Assembly: GCF_964355755.1 (NCBI RefSeq)
Contig: NC_092677.1
Span: 2,113,001 to 2,177,000, forward strand
Origin: Antedon mediterranea
Taxonomy: Eukaryota > Echinodermata > Crinoidea > Comatulida > Antedonidae
DNA: 64,000 bases
Direction of reading: 5' to 3'
Position numbers and translations under genes: made by a program. Positions within the stretch are counted from its first letter, which is position 1, and every line of letters begins with the position of its first letter. Shown one piece after another: positions 22,421 through 35,600 of this stretch. Below the pieces are notes generated by a model. It had not been told where the DNA came from, searched no databases, and saw nothing but the letters and a program-made list of their open reading frames with translations.

Positions 22421-24394
22421 TGCACTAAGCTGCTTCAGGAAATGTTTTCAAAGGCCTATTTTAATTATGAGTTCATTAAATGCCTTCTTAATTAACTCAA
22501 TTTATGATAAATAAACCTACATATGATGACGTCATACGTAACAACCAGTTGATATAATGACCACTTCATTGACGACAAGATTGTGATTTTAGTCACATTT
22601 TATGTTAATATATCTTCTTCAATCGTGAATGAAATCGGTTATTTCGTACGAAATGTATAAACCGAATCAGTGCACATCAACGTGCCAAAAGCACTTTCCA
22701 ACGGCATACATGCAGGAGTCAATCAGATATTAAAATTTAAGCTTTTTTTCCGTAAACTCGGTTACCAATCCTAGGGTCCTGGGTTGAAGTCCTGGCCGAT
22801 GATTTTTCTCATGACAAACTCCACTCTCAAAGACTTGCAATATATATACTTTGTTTATACATCTTTATGATGCTTGTCATATGAAGGATATTGCCACCTT
22901 TGAGGACAGTAAATTTCATCACTATGGTAAAAAAAATATTTAAAAAAAAAACGTATTTGCAACATTTTTCTGAACTAATACCAATATGTTTTATGGAAAT
23001 CAGCAGCGTTATATCAATATCAGCGTTATATCAATATTCTGACACATATTAAAATAATAAAATTATGGAAGTTCGCCAGTGGACCGGCTCGAATACAATG
23101 ACTGTGTGGCTTAAGGTTTACCTCCCTAGGGGTGGAATCCATCCGGTGTGGCTTGTATGTGATCTGAGTCAGTATAAGTCACGTTGTTGGGATAGGCAGC
23201 AGCTGGGATAGAGGACGGGCGCGCGGCGGGTCGTTCTGGTACCTACATCCATGGACTAGTAAGGGGAACTCTAAAAAATTATTTGAATGGGTAATAACGT
23301 TGATTTGGAAGTGGGGACGGACGGGGATCTTTCACATAAGGGGTCCCCAACTTACATAAGAAAAAAAAAATCGCTAGCGGGGAGGTGTGTTCCAAATGAT
23401 CGGATACGACTAACCATTGCCACGAATAATACTGTTATAGAAGCATGGATATTTGTGTTTATCATGTGTAATGTATTACAAATAGGGTGGAGTAATATGA
23501 TATGATGTTGCATTAAATGAACTTATTTTAAGATTACACATGTAAGTCAGGTTTAAATGCATTAGTTATCATTATTTATATCGTTATACTTTAAAACCTA
23601 AGCGGCGATTAGGTCTAAGAAGATTTAATACGTTCGCTAGATATGTATTGACAAGTTTTCAGAAGTCATTCGATATTTAATCAGGAATATTTTTCAGGAA
23701 CGAATCACATTTCAATATACAAAGTCAATAACACGAATTGTATAACATGCATCTCATAAAGTATATTAAAAATCAAGTAGAAATCCTATTCTGACATTTA
23801 TTGGGTTAGGTTTGATCGTATATTGAGATTTTCTACGGGCTTTGTTGAATAATTTACAATTACCAGCAATGCGCATGCCTGAGCGTACAGTGTACGCGGC
23901 GAGTGAACACCATGTTAAATTAAAGACGCTTACTATTATAAATAACAAGTGACCCAGCTCGAACGGTGCAAGTATCGGACTTGCGGTTTAGTTGGAGATG
24001 TAGGAACACATTTTGGCTTAGTGCTATTATACACTATATAAGTACTGTCTAAATTGATAAAAGCACGTGACTTAAACTTCAATATCATCAATGATAACAT
24101 GACAGTGAACATGACCACATGTTATCTATGATGACTCCGGCCGGGTGGTGTGCATGCATGGGAGTGTCGGGATGAGCACTGCATTTCCGATACACGCTAT
24201 GCTTTATATGTGTATTTAATTTTAATTGATACTAAGCATATACTTATGACATAGAGCACGTTCGTAACAGACAGTCGACGTCTACAAGGCGGTATTAATG
24301 GTTTATATATTAACTCACCGGCAATATTGACAAGTTACATTTAGCTATGTATATATTTTTAAAGGTTAATTTGATTTTTTTTCTTTCGAGTACA
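22421..24394. other. Non-coding stretch with one transposon-end fragment
   Basis: At about 23330-23374 the words GGGGTCCCCAACTTA and AAAAAAAAAATCGC match the right terminus of the long-TIR element at 43,709-44,507, so this is a remnant end of that family. Nothing else was recognised. Confidence 0.45.
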
Positions 24395-24612
24395 TTCTCA
24401 AGTTTCAAATCTCCCAGTATGTTTAAAGTTTAAACCACTCAAGACAACAGATATGTGCGCGTACAAAAGACGGAATATTTTAATCAGCGTTTGAACGCGC
24501 GCGTATAAAATCAGTAATATTTCAATCAGCGTTTGCACGCGCGCGTATAAGAACAGCATTATTTTAATCAGCGTTTGGACGCGCGTGCTCAAACCCGAAA
24601 CATTTTTAACAC
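24395..24612. repeat. Degenerate tandem, ~41-bp unit, three copies
   Basis: Units combine TTTCAATCAGCGTTTG with a CGCGCGTATAA block and recur at about 24,480-24,600. The alternation of CGCGCG and AT-rich steps is notable, but no coding sense is evident. Confidence 0.6.
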
Positions 24613-24716
24613 GCGCGTCAACTGTGTAGGATCCTTGTACTTGCGATTTTTTTAAATAATTTCATTATAGGTATAATATTTTTTGTATTTAGGTTTAAGT
24701 AGCATACATTTTTGCT

Positions 24717-24802
24717 AGGGGATTTTTTTTTGGTGGGGAGGGGGTGTGGTGGGGAGGGGGTGTGGTGGGGAGGGGGTGTGGTGGGGAGGGGATGTGGTGG
24801 GG
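24717..24802. repeat. G-rich minisatellite, 18-bp unit
   Basis: About four and a half copies of a unit like GGTGGGGAGGGGGTGT, with many G-runs of four to five on the plus strand, able in principle to form G-quadruplexes. Confidence 0.8.
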
Positions 24803-24899
24803 GATCTAAAAGAGATACAGTGACGTTAAACAGATATGTCATTAACCGTTTCCATGATCTATCACATACGGTACATCAGGCGAATCAGGAAGTGTTTTA

Positions 24900-25755
24900 A
24901 TCCGTGTCATGTTAATATACTTAAATATAATCTCGTAACAAAAAATTTTGCCAGCCTTAAACCTTGAAAATGAATTCAAATTATATAAAAAGCTTAGGCT
25001 TAGCATTTGATTTATATTGAGAAGGTACAGCGATTTATATTAGCCGGTACATTTACTTTATGGTTCACAATAAGTAGGCTAGCCTAAACTTTCTCATCCG
25101 GCTTAGCCAGCCACGTTTCTCCAAGGGATTAGCGTCCCTGAACATAACCTTTACCCCTACTTCTTCGTTAAACGGGGTAGACTACATACAAGAAGCGTGA
25201 AGTGGCCGTCAAGGCCACTTCATAATCGACTGGGGTGCTCGTATAACGAGATAGGGATTTATGTGTAGACAAGGAAAAAGAATTGGCTAGCTCTAGTTGA
25301 ATTTATATCATTGTTGCATTGTGAGAATTAAAGGAAAGTTTACCAGTATTTCGCCGTTGCTTATAACATTAACAATCCTCATGTTATTCATAAAGGCCTA
25401 CAGTTTTGTTTTTACCATGTAGGCATATTTTAACTTTAAAATGTTTTAGCGGATATTGGAGATACACAACATTATTTAGTGTAGTCATACGAAAGTGAAA
25501 TTATATAGAGAATATATTATAGGCCGAGCTGTTTGACTGTTTGACCTTACAGCCACTGAATCAACACCCCACATGAACCCGGGTTACTTATTCAGCTTAA
25601 TGATGTTTTTAGTACTAGGCCTATCAAAATATAATTATGGTACGAAATCGTTGTATTGCTTTGCTAATTTACAATTGACACAATTTTGCTTTCTCTCGTA
25701 TATTTCTTACTGCATCTCAATTTTATTTATTTATTGTGTACACATTTTAAAGATG
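24900..25755. other. Non-coding stretch, nothing recognised
   Basis: AT-rich; short open frames only. Confidence 0.35.
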
Positions 25756-25866
25756 TGTTCTCGCTAGTAGGACGCGCAACGTACGCGCACGCACATCACA
25801 AGTGATCTGACAAATTGGATGAACAGCCGCTTGTGATTGGTCAAATTAGTCTTGCGTTGTGCATGT
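25756..25866. mobile_element. MITE family A, diverged partial copy
   Basis: TCTCGCTAGTAGGACGCGCA, then a CTTGTGATTGGTCAAA inner arm and TTGCGTTGTGCA. Ends are eroded. Confidence 0.5.
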
Positions 25867-27117
25867 GTGAAGAAAGACATCTTACAAACTCTAGATTGTA
25901 TTCTTGGTCAGACTATAACCATTGATGGCCATTATCAAAATGTGTATGAAGAAATTAGATTCACTAATTACTGGGTACGGTACCACTTAGGATTAAAACT
26001 CAACTCTCGACCCCATTCTGAATTGCAAACACGTAGCGTGTCAAACGAGCGGATATCTGAATTACATACTTCCCACCATGCTAACTGCGATAAATGAACA
26101 AAAAATGTTTTTAAAATACAGATAAGAAGTTGCAGTGTAAATACAGTGTTGCGAAAACATTTTTTTTTAAACATTTTCTTTTGTATATAGTAATACTGCC
26201 CTATTTTCATATCACAATGGCCTACTGTGACATAAACATGTTCAAGTGTATAGCTAATAACTTTAGCGTTACTCTCGCAAACGGACCGTATCATTGGCCT
26301 TCTCTCTGTGGCCAAACAGGAACATTTAACAGTACCAATAGGCCCAATTATTAGTTTATTATATTATACCATAACAAGACGGGTATACATTAAAATATCA
26401 TCAGAGGCCTGGTTTGTATATGAGACAAAGAACACGGTTAACCTCGTGAAAAACGACGAGGCACATCGCCTACGTGATGACCACGCCCGTTAACAAATTT
26501 AAAAATACGCCTCCGTATTGTAAACATGTACTTTGTTTTAACCGGTTATCACCCTCATTTCCAATTGCTTAATAAACAAAACTATTTAGGAAAAGTTTAA
26601 TAACTTCGAGTGTAATGGGTCTAATCATGGGTGGATACAAATTGTGCTGATGATTACCGGAATACGGATTATAATTTAGCATTATTACAATAAAGAAACT
26701 AAATTGTTGTAATCCTATCGAAGGAGGTAAAACCGGTTAGTGAAATACACACATTACCTTCCTTTATACCTTTCTATTGAGGGAACGCCAGAATACAATT
26801 TACTGTATATTTGACCTTAATAATAATTAAGCCTAATTAGAATGTATTAAAAAGATTATGAAATGAGGCCTAGTGAAGAAAAATACCTTCAGAATGTTAA
26901 AATTTGGAAAATGTTCAAGTTATGCTGCCGATCTCTGATTATAATGTTTGTTACATTGATAAGAAAACTGTGTTTCCTCTCTAGGGGTTGATTAAAATGT
27001 TAAAAGCTGCGGCAAATAATTAGCAACAATATCATATACGTAACAATACCAACAATAGTTGGAAAATGAATGATGATAAAGCATAGATGATGAAATGATC
27101 GTGTGCAGGGCCAGGAA
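25867..27117. other. Non-coding stretch, nothing recognised
   Basis: Open frames here (for example on + at 25837-26097) show no domain, no convincing splice sites and no family similarity. Confidence 0.35.
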
Positions 27118-27209
27118 TAAAGCTGTTTACACTATCAAACTAGTTTGACAAAAAAGTATGATGTGCCCAAATTTGTCAAACTAGTTTGATAGTGTAAACA
27201 GAACTTAAG
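27118..27209. mobile_element. Minimal MITE family B copy, nearly pure palindrome
   Basis: Only ~92 bp: GTTTACACTATCAAACTAGT at the left is mirrored by ACTAGTTTGATAGTGTAAAC at the right, leaving only ~30 bases of core. This deletion derivative defines the terminal inverted repeats cleanly. Confidence 0.8.
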
Positions 27210-27386
27210 GAGATGATATGGTATTAATATGACGTCACCAAACTATACAAACAAATATATCAATTCTTATTCACAAACTTCTGATGACGTCATCATTCGT
27301 AACCGGTACAAAAGGCTCGTCGCAATGTATGTCAAATAAAAACCCTTATTATAAACCTTACCGTACGTGTCTTTATTCTGGCTAAC

Positions 27387-27549
27387 CTAAGCTCTGTCTA
27401 TACATCATCACACTTTATGTGACAACAAAATGTGATGTGCCCAAATATGGAAGTGATATGCACACATATGGTAATGGAAATGACATCATGTCCATATTTG
27501 GGCACATCACATTTTTGCTGTCACATAAAGTTTGATAGTGGAGTCGAGA
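27387..27549. mobile_element. MITE family B copy
   Basis: AAGCTCTGTCTATACATCAT at the left, TCACATAAAGTTTGATAGTG at the right, and the CCAAATATGG core between. Confidence 0.7.
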
Positions 27550-27899
27550 CCGTAGAGCGTATGTAAGTCTCAATGCTCGCGATATCACCGATATTTTGAA
27601 CAATCTGAGTAATTTCTCTACAAAAGAACTTTTAAAACGGTATTGTAAACAACTTACAGGCATGTATTATGGTGACTCAATCGGATTTGGAAAAACAAAT
27701 TTATGATAATTGTTTTGTCATTATGTATCACTGAATAATTATATTATTGTAGTCTCCAGAGTTTAGGCCTACTTGGGTTTAGGCAAAAGAAAAAGAATAA
27801 TAATAATAATAATATGTTGGGGGAAAATAAGTTTTATTATAGCTCTATCAAAGTTCCTTTTACAATCTGATCTTTGTAAAAATGTTATAATAAAATTAG

Positions 27900-28012
27900 T
27901 ATTCCTTCAATATGATCCACAAAAAATAACTGGGGTAATAATACTCGGCGCTTAGATGTCTAACAACATTAGGCGCTATATAAATCCTGGATATTATTAT
28001 TATTATTAATTA
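27900..28012 (+). mobile_element. LINE-type 3' terminus
   Basis: CATTAGGCGCTATATAAATC followed by an ATTATTATTATTATTA tail matches the 3' ends of CR1/L2-like LINEs (compare 57,428-57,475 and 61,660-61,735 in this window). No coding part is left. Confidence 0.5.
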
Positions 28013-29376
28013 TTCACTCTCGGTATGGTGTTTCGTTTTTTAAAACAAGATATTTTTCGTTTTTAAAACAATAATTACGATCAGAAGACAAAAATAGTTA
28101 GCCAACACACCATACTTTGAATATTGATGAAGAAAGAATAAACAATTTATCATAGATACAATATGAGTGGTGCGTGGTTAAAAGATGGCCGCGTTAACAG
28201 ATTTGTGACGCGGACGCAGCGCGCAATGTTAGTAGTTCATCATCTATTGAAATTAATAAAAGAGTATCAAATTTGCATTATAATTTGCAACGATTTGTAG
28301 TGTGTGTATGAACAGTAATTTAAACAAATTTTCAAAAATTGACCCTTTGCTGGTGAATAATCACAGGTGGTCACAACTCCAGGTGGTCAAGAAAACGTGT
28401 TCCGTTTCCTCCGATGCAAACCTTATCTTATAACGCGTCGTATAAGTCAGTCGTTTAAAATAGTCCCCGCCGCATATCGTGTGTATATAACGATAAGGTA
28501 ATATGTTGCCTTACTTGTGCCTGTATGTCTATTTTTAAACCGGTGGATTAAGTGTGCGTTGGATATAGGTCAAAGAGTAGTACAATTATAACATAATTAT
28601 TATTTGATTTTATCGCCACTTATGGATGTGGTCACGGGGTTAGTGGAGCGCCACTGGCAGTATGCTCAATCAAACTAAACGCGTTCAGCAGCGCACAAAG
28701 GAAACGCATTCACACTTGTTCTACAACATAAATGATGTATCAAAACATTGTCAATTTCATGTCTATTACATTTACGCACGTCAGTCGCATGATTTCTAAA
28801 TTGAGCTAATCTTATATTAATGTATTATTAGCTTGATGATAGATTAACCACCGTGTATGGTGAGCACAAGCAAGCGTCGTCAACAACACTCATTACGTCA
28901 TTCTTGAGATTATACGATAGTATTTTTGTTATTGCCTTTATTAATCAAACTCATAATAATGATTACATAATGCAATGTTGCTGCATTCGGTGAATGACTT
29001 TTTTGTATGATTTATCACTTGCTTAAAAAAGCGTATATCTCCACGACCGGTCACTTACATAATTCTCTCGTTTTCTGTCTAACGCGTTCTACGTAGCGCG
29101 CGCTACGTGTGATTGCATATTTTGATTGGTAAAGCTTATTTCCTATATACTATATATAATATACGCAATACCCTAATGCATTATGATCATCGGATATCAC
29201 GTGACTAAAGTCGTCAACGATACAGGGCGCGTGTGACACAAACTCAACCAATATTGTGTGTCATTGCAGTTGTGTTCTACTTTATACATACTTGTATATG
29301 AATGCAACTTTCCATTAATATTACATATATTGAGACTAATATAAAGATCACTACTTAAGTATTTTTCTTATTGCAG
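28013..29376. other. Non-coding stretch, nothing firmly recognised
   Basis: A TATATAACGATAAG|GTAATA sequence near 28,485-28,500 resembles a short first exon with a donor but cannot be supported further. Confidence 0.3.
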
Positions 29377-29412
29377 GCTAAATGCGCTTTGTGGATAAAT
29401 ATTACGCTACTG
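29377..29412 (+). other. Candidate 36-bp micro-exon (5' UTR or N-terminal) of the receptor gene
   Basis: A TTATTGCAG acceptor and a CTG|GTAAGT donor frame 36 bases containing an ATG (29383). Spliced to the acceptor at 37420 it would make a short upstream frame ending at the receptor ATG; spliced to an AG at 37435-37436 it would stay open. No conservation test is possible here. Confidence 0.3.
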
Positions 29413-29570
29413 GTAAGTTTGATTTTATATTCAATATTGATTGCCTGGGGTTAAATGAGGAAAAAGATTCCATACAACTTCTGCATTTTTACTATGTTTT
29501 GCCTTTAGCAAACGTTGTTTAGGCATTTTCTGCGTGCAGTAGTGGGGATGGTACCCTTACTAATCTGTTT

Positions 29571-29905
29571 TGATGAGACGTCTCCTTAACAGCGGTCCTC
29601 TGTATTGATGAGACGTCCCTTTAATAGCGGTCTTTTGTTTTGATGAGATGTCCCCTTAATAGCGGTCTTTTGTTTTGATGAGACGTCCCCTTAATAGCGG
29701 TCCTCTGTATTGATGAGACGTCCCTTTAATATAGCGATCCTCTGTATTGACGAGACGTTCCCTTAATAGCGGCGCTCTGTTTTGATGAGACGTCCCCTTA
29801 ATAGCGGCCCTCTGTTTTGATGAGACGTCCCCTTAATAGCGGTCCTCTGTATTGATGAGAAGTCCCCTTAAAAGCGGTCCTCTGTTTTGATGAGATGTCC
29901 CTTTG
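29571..29905. repeat. ~35-bp minisatellite, nine to ten copies
   Basis: Units contain TGATGAGACGTCCCCTTAAT and AGCGGTCCTCTGT, starting at 29571, 29606, 29641 and so on, with point variation and one small length change near 29,730. Confidence 0.85.
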
Positions 29906-30764
29906 ATGTCCAGTAAAAGTTGGATGTAATGGAATACAATACACGTTTACAGTAGCCAACGGGACGGTTGACCACTACCGATACGTCGGTGTTTTCATAC
30001 GTAATAATTTATCCCACGTAATTAAGTAAACTTTGTTTTAATTTCTCGACGTAATATAAAAACCAATGATTATAAATTAAAATACAGTATTGGATTGTGT
30101 GATGGTGTGGTGGTGGGGGTGGGGGATGCGTGCAGGAGCGTATTAAATATACAAAGATTATCCATCGTGTGTCCATATTTCATTTAATTATCAGACTTGT
30201 AAACCCAGTTTGTCGTCCGGGTGTATCTGTAATCGCGTCGGGAACACAAGCTAAACTGATTATTCCCTTAAGACCTGTACTAACCGGAGCACTGTGTCTT
30301 TAACATGTTCATTGCGGATGAATCATATCCAGTAAGAAGCCGACTAGGCCTTATGCCCTTTTTAAAAACAGAATCTTTTTCCGCAACCCGGGAATCGAGG
30401 AGGACCGGTATAGGAATCAGTAAATGACGACACAAGAAACATTGTTAGAACACTTGTACACGTGGGCCAACGAGTTAGACACGTGCAAACATTGACGCTG
30501 CGCTCAATACTATCAGTCATATGTTTAGTTAATGGGAGCAACACTCACGTGAGGATCTCGTACCACATTTAATAACAAACATCAGAACCTTATGTAATTT
30601 ACTATTTTTAATAAAACTTCAACTAATGTTACCTCTTGAAGCTTAGGTCCCGGATGTCTCACCATCTTTCACACTCACTCGACTCAGACATCAGTTTTAT
30701 TAAATATAAATCTTTACCATTTCCTGTGTTTATTTCCATCGTCTAGGGACTATTTTTATAAGGG

Positions 30765-31522
30765 TATGTTCAGACTCACGGAGTTACGGTGGAGTTATCT
30801 ACGCAAGGCGTACGGTAATCCGTGGCGTTAAAAGCCAAGGTGTTCAGACACAACGATCAACATTCCAATGCCTTGCGTTTAAAACACTCTGATCAGGTCA
30901 AAGCAGATAGAACTATATGTATACATTCATGACAATGCATGAAAGTTTACATCGTTTACATTGTTTTTTTTTAATTTTTATTCATATAATGTTTACCTTC
31001 AAATATACTGATTTGTTCTTACTACTTGTAGAATTGCATTTTAATTCAAAATAATTTAAAACGTAATTGTTACATGGACAATTATCTGATTAATTGATTT
31101 AATTTATGAAAATATCATATTACTGACGCCACCTTTACTATTCTTTAAAATCTGAACCTGAAAATACATTTGACATAGCTATTTCGCTGTCGTATCATGG
31201 GTACGGGTATGTAGTTGCTGTCTGCTAATCGTGGTCGTGTATTTTCATTGGTTAAGGTTAAAATCACTGATGCATCACTGGATTAGCGTTATGAAATCTA
31301 CCCTGTTCTATAATGTTCCCTATTATGTCATAATTAATCATGAATTATTCATGATTTCTGCCCACGTTCGTCCTGGAAAAAAAAATTACGCCTCCCGCTA
31401 GAGTTATTAACGCCACTGACGCGGAGTAACAGCTTCCTAACGCTAATCCACGGCATGGTTCAGACACAAAAATATGTACGCCGCTTACATAACTCCACCG
31501 TAACTCCATGAGTCTGAACATA
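30765..31522. mobile_element. ~760-bp TIR element, non-autonomous
   Basis: The left end TATGTTCAGACTCACGGAGT is mirrored at the right by ACTCCATGAGTCTGAACATA. The inverted repeats extend over ~55 bases with some divergence, then a second inverted block around GGTTCAGACAC. The interior has no transposase frame. The family is not identified. Confidence 0.75.
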
Positions 31523-31977
31523 CGATGTACACATTTTATTATTGTTTGTAGCATCACAGTCAGCGAAGATTACGCAACCACACACTAATACTTCCAAGAT
31601 ATACGAGTGAATAGCCTTATTATTGATTAAGTCTCATCCTGATGCAACTCTATATATCCTATCTTGTAGTGTAAATATCCTTCTCACCCAGTCAAGTATC
31701 CTCTAAAGGTTTAGCCGTTTCTGAGTCTTTGAATTTGCTATATATATTTATAGCAGCAGAAGAATGTATAACTTGTATGTGGATCTTTGACTTTTTACCT
31801 AAACGAAATAAAAGTCACATTTTGCGGCGCAAATCAACCACCTGGTGGACCATCACAGGCTTATGGGATACTTTTGTACTTTTTATGTTCGATCGTCCTT
31901 GACATGGGCCTACTATAATGCTTTGGAAACAAATACATTGTCAAAAAAAAACGTAATAGCATAGTCAATTATTACAC

Positions 31978-32129
31978 ATCTTTCCCACTAGGACGCAACG
32001 ACGTAGACGCAACGCAAGCAAATTGACCAATGACAAGCGACAGTTTGGATAATTCATCTTTTGTGATTGGTCAAATCCTTTACGTTGCGTTACGTCGTTG
32101 AATTGCGTCGCTAGTGGGAACCACGCTCA
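31978..32129. mobile_element. MITE family A copy
   Basis: TTCCCACTAGGACGCAACG at the left, CGCTAGTGGGAACCACGC at the right, opposed TTGACCAATGACAAGCGA and TTTGTGATTGGTCAAA inside. Confidence 0.8.
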
Positions 32130-33639
32130 AAAAATAAACGTTGAAAAGGAGAAGTCTGTATGGAATTTTGCAAACCTGTCTCATGGATCATAAACGTTGT
32201 TATTTTATTTATAATTAAACATAAGTGAATCTTAAATTGTCTATAATGAATTGTAAATGGTTTAAATATGATAAACATATCAGATAATTAAATCAATCAA
32301 CAATACAGCGAGTAGGTGTTGAACACCAACAACTACTGTTATAACTATACTCTTTCGTTTTCACGACACGCAATTACACTACGCGTCTATCAAGTCGAAA
32401 AGTTACTTCAGCTTAATAAATAAACCGAGAGAAATACATGAGAGAAAGCGCCAGGAACTATCCCAGGAACCGAATAAATACGAAAGTATGCGAGATAATA
32501 AAGAATATTGATGAAAACAATGATAATGGAAGGAAGCGAAGGGATACGGCGAGGGGTAAGAAATGAAATGATACGAAGGGTAAGAAAGGAAAGGGGGAGA
32601 TGATACGAAGGGTAGGAAACGAAAAAATAACAATTGAATGTCGCAATTTGATTTTTGCTGCTGTACTTTGATCTTCTTTTGAGTTTTATTTACTGATACT
32701 ACAAACTGATTGATCTTTTTTTTCTTTTTTATTTATTTATTTTTTATTTATTTTTTTTTTTCTTGTCTGTGCGTTTTTTTGTATTGCTTGTTTTTCCTAA
32801 TTCCCACTCTTATACACATATATCCGGTTTTTTTTGCATAGGCATAACCAGCACAAGATACCCACATCTTCTCGGGATTATGCCTCCTCCATAGCCTTTT
32901 TCTTTTAAATTCTTTTTTCTTTTGTCCATTCAACAATCATCATAATCTTTCTTATTTTACTTTCATTTACGTATACTATTTTGTATTGTATTGCTATGGA
33001 GGAAAATAATTGTTTTTTGAAATGAAAAAAAAACCCCGATTAAGGGGTAAGACATGAGATGATATGATGGTATTTCGAGACTACATAATATTCTTCAGTA
33101 CTGTAGTGCCACATTCTAATTTCATTCCTATTATGCTTATTTTGCGGGTATATTACAGGTTTTTCCTTTTATTCAGATTACAAATTAACGACGACACCGA
33201 ACTGATCTCAAATTCCAATTTATTCTTCGTTCATAGAATGTGTTCGTCCAAAGCAGCAACACGCAGCCCAGGTAGTTTGTTACCAATTACACTTTTGTTA
33301 TTGAAGCTCACTTTTTATGACGTAAACGATTCCCAGAATATCAAACCCAAAGAAATTAAATTCCAACTATACAAAAAAAAACACCTCTAGAAAATACCTT
33401 ACCACTACTGTAATAAAATATTTAAAAACAAAACGATACATCATGTTCCATACGTTCATAAATTATAATCATCGTAATATTTATTTATCTGTGATATAAT
33501 ATTCCGGTTTACTGATCATCTGAAACGACATGTTATTAAGGCGTATCACATAAAACCTCTGACGCCATTAATGACGCGCGATTTGTTTTGTTTACGTACA
33601 CGTGAAACAGTAGAAAAGTTCGAAATTTGTAGTTTAGGC
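32130..33639. other. Non-coding stretch with purine-rich and pyrimidine-rich blocks
   Basis: About 32,490-32,625 is nearly all purine on + (repeats of GATACGAAGGGTAGG-like words). About 32,700-32,760 is a T-rich run. No exon recognised. Confidence 0.45.
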
Positions 33640-34115
33640 CTAATAACGAGGCGCTGGAATTCAACCATAACAGAAGCAGGCCTTAAGCTCCGTTCCCACT
33701 TGGTCGCAATGCAAGCACATAACGAAGCGCTGGAATTCAACCATAACAGAAGCAGGCCTTAAGCTTCGTTCCCACTTGGTCGCAATGCAAGCACATAACG
33801 AGGCGTTGGAATTCAACCATAACAGAAGCAGGCCTTAAGCTCCGTTCCCACTTGGTCGCAATGCAAGCACATAACGAAGCGCTGGAATTCAACCATAACA
33901 GAAGCAGGCCTTAAGCTTCGTTCCCACTTGGTCGCAATGCAAGCACATAACGAAGCGCTGGAATTCAACCATAACAGAAGCAGGCCTTAAGCTTCGTTCC
34001 CACTTGGACGCATTCAAGGACGCAAGTAGCAAGCGAACACCAACCACAAGCGACAGGTTGGATGACCCAACGCGCCACCGCGATTGCATCGTTGCGTCCT
34101 AGTGGGTACTTTGAT
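33640..34115. repeat. 76-bp minisatellite grown on a MITE family A end
   Basis: Five units of 76 bp (landmark GCGCTGGAATTC at 33651, 33727, 33803, 33879, 33955) each include GCTCCGTTCCCACTTGGTCG, a family-A terminus. The array runs into a complete right part of family A ending TCCTAGTGGGTAC near 34,110. The array therefore appears to have formed inside a MITE. Confidence 0.85.
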
Positions 34116-34779
34116 TTAATTTTAAATTCTTACTCACAATATTCAATGTTATTAACCTTCAAATACAGAAATAAATACAGTATAATACATCAGAAGGACA
34201 CTGTATTATCAATCTGTCGCTTGTGTCGATTGAAATAACGTTCGTATTTACGTTACGTCACAAATGTAGAAACCAAGATTCCGATGAAAAAAATTGACAT
34301 CGAAAACACGATAAAATTGTTGCCAAACATCACCGCAGTAATGTCTAACAACAAATATAATTAAATTCCTAAATTATATATTTTAATCTCTGCTCCCTGG
34401 AGTGGTATTAAAGAAGAAGGTTTTTAATAACTTATTCATATTATGATATTTTTGTCATTGCTTGTTGCATGATTGACTTTCTGCACACTGTAAACAGACC
34501 GCGAAATTATTGAACCGTGACGGAAATCACTTTATCTTAACAACTCATTGAGAATGTTGACCATTTGTAGTTGTGTCTTTGATAGACTTACAGTTACACA
34601 TATTGCGAAAGAAAAAAAGCAAGAATAAACACTTCTAATCGTAGGCCTATACACCAAAGGTAGGATTTATTCTATTATAATTTAAAATAACAACATTGAT
34701 TGCAAATGATACATTTTCATTTGTTATCGTCATATTATTTATATGCAGTGTGGATCATTACGAAATAACGTAATCTTTT

Positions 34780-34870
34780 GGTTGCCATGTGGACGCAACG
34801 CAACGACGCACAACGCAAGTGAATCGACCAATGGCAAGCGACAATCAGCTAGCGTAGTAGGCATAATGAG
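34780..34870. mobile_element. MITE family A, left-half fragment
   Basis: GTGGACGCAACGCAACGACG then GTGAATCGACCAATGGCAAG; no right end was found. Confidence 0.5.
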
Positions 34871-35600
34871 AGCTTGGCGCGCCATACATGGGTGATCATT
34901 GTAAACGGTCCAGTTTACCTTCAAAGTACAGCAGCATATTTTCTTATTTGATGTAGGCCGGTGTTTTTTTATCAAACACATAACTAGTAGATTCTATTGT
35001 ATGACATACAAAGAAGATGATGTATGAAGTATGCATCATCTTGCTTCAAATATAACCTCGTGTTTACATTTAATTCACCTTTTATTTATGCCTCAAAATG
35101 AACAATTTCTGTACGTAATTAAACTTTTTATTGGAGCTGTGTGTATAATCATTAACAAAGTAGAAATCAAATGATTGTTGTATTTCCATACGTGTTTTTT
35201 TACAATTAAACGTTATGACAGATATTGTATTGTAGTCGTATTGTACGTGAAAATTACGGTAGGCCTACTCGCGTCGCTCGGCACGTAAATGTACGCGTAA
35301 AAAATACCGTATCCATGGTACGTAAAATGTGCTCATGGAAATTAGTTACTTGTGTTGAGCTTTTGCTAACGCACGTCAAAGAAAAATCGTCCGCTTTGAC
35401 GTAAACAATTATGTTATAATACTTTCGTGGAATAAAACGTTTGTGAGTTACACCATATAGACCAACACAAAAATACTTTATACTGATGACTAGCATTAAC
35501 TTTATCAAAACTACAATATGGCCTATATTATCTGATTTTATTAATCTTCATTTTTCATATTTTTGGGGGACAATACATCTTTAATAATCGCACTATAAAC
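34871..35600. other. Non-coding stretch, nothing recognised
   Basis: No exon, RNA or repeat signal supported. Confidence 0.35.

Noticed and set aside
24618-24900. Pro- or Gly-rich frames on either strand
   Set aside because: Translation of the G-rich minisatellite.
25837-26097. 86-residue frame considered as a receptor flytrap exon
   Set aside because: No class C flytrap motif, overlaps a MITE fragment, and flanking splice sites are poor.
29571-29905. Regular ~35-bp repeats considered as CRISPR or a zinc-finger array
   Set aside because: Head-to-tail without spacers and without a consistent open frame.
32403-32646. Phe/Ser/Tyr-rich frames on the minus strand
   Set aside because: Reflect a purine-rich simple-sequence block rather than a gene.
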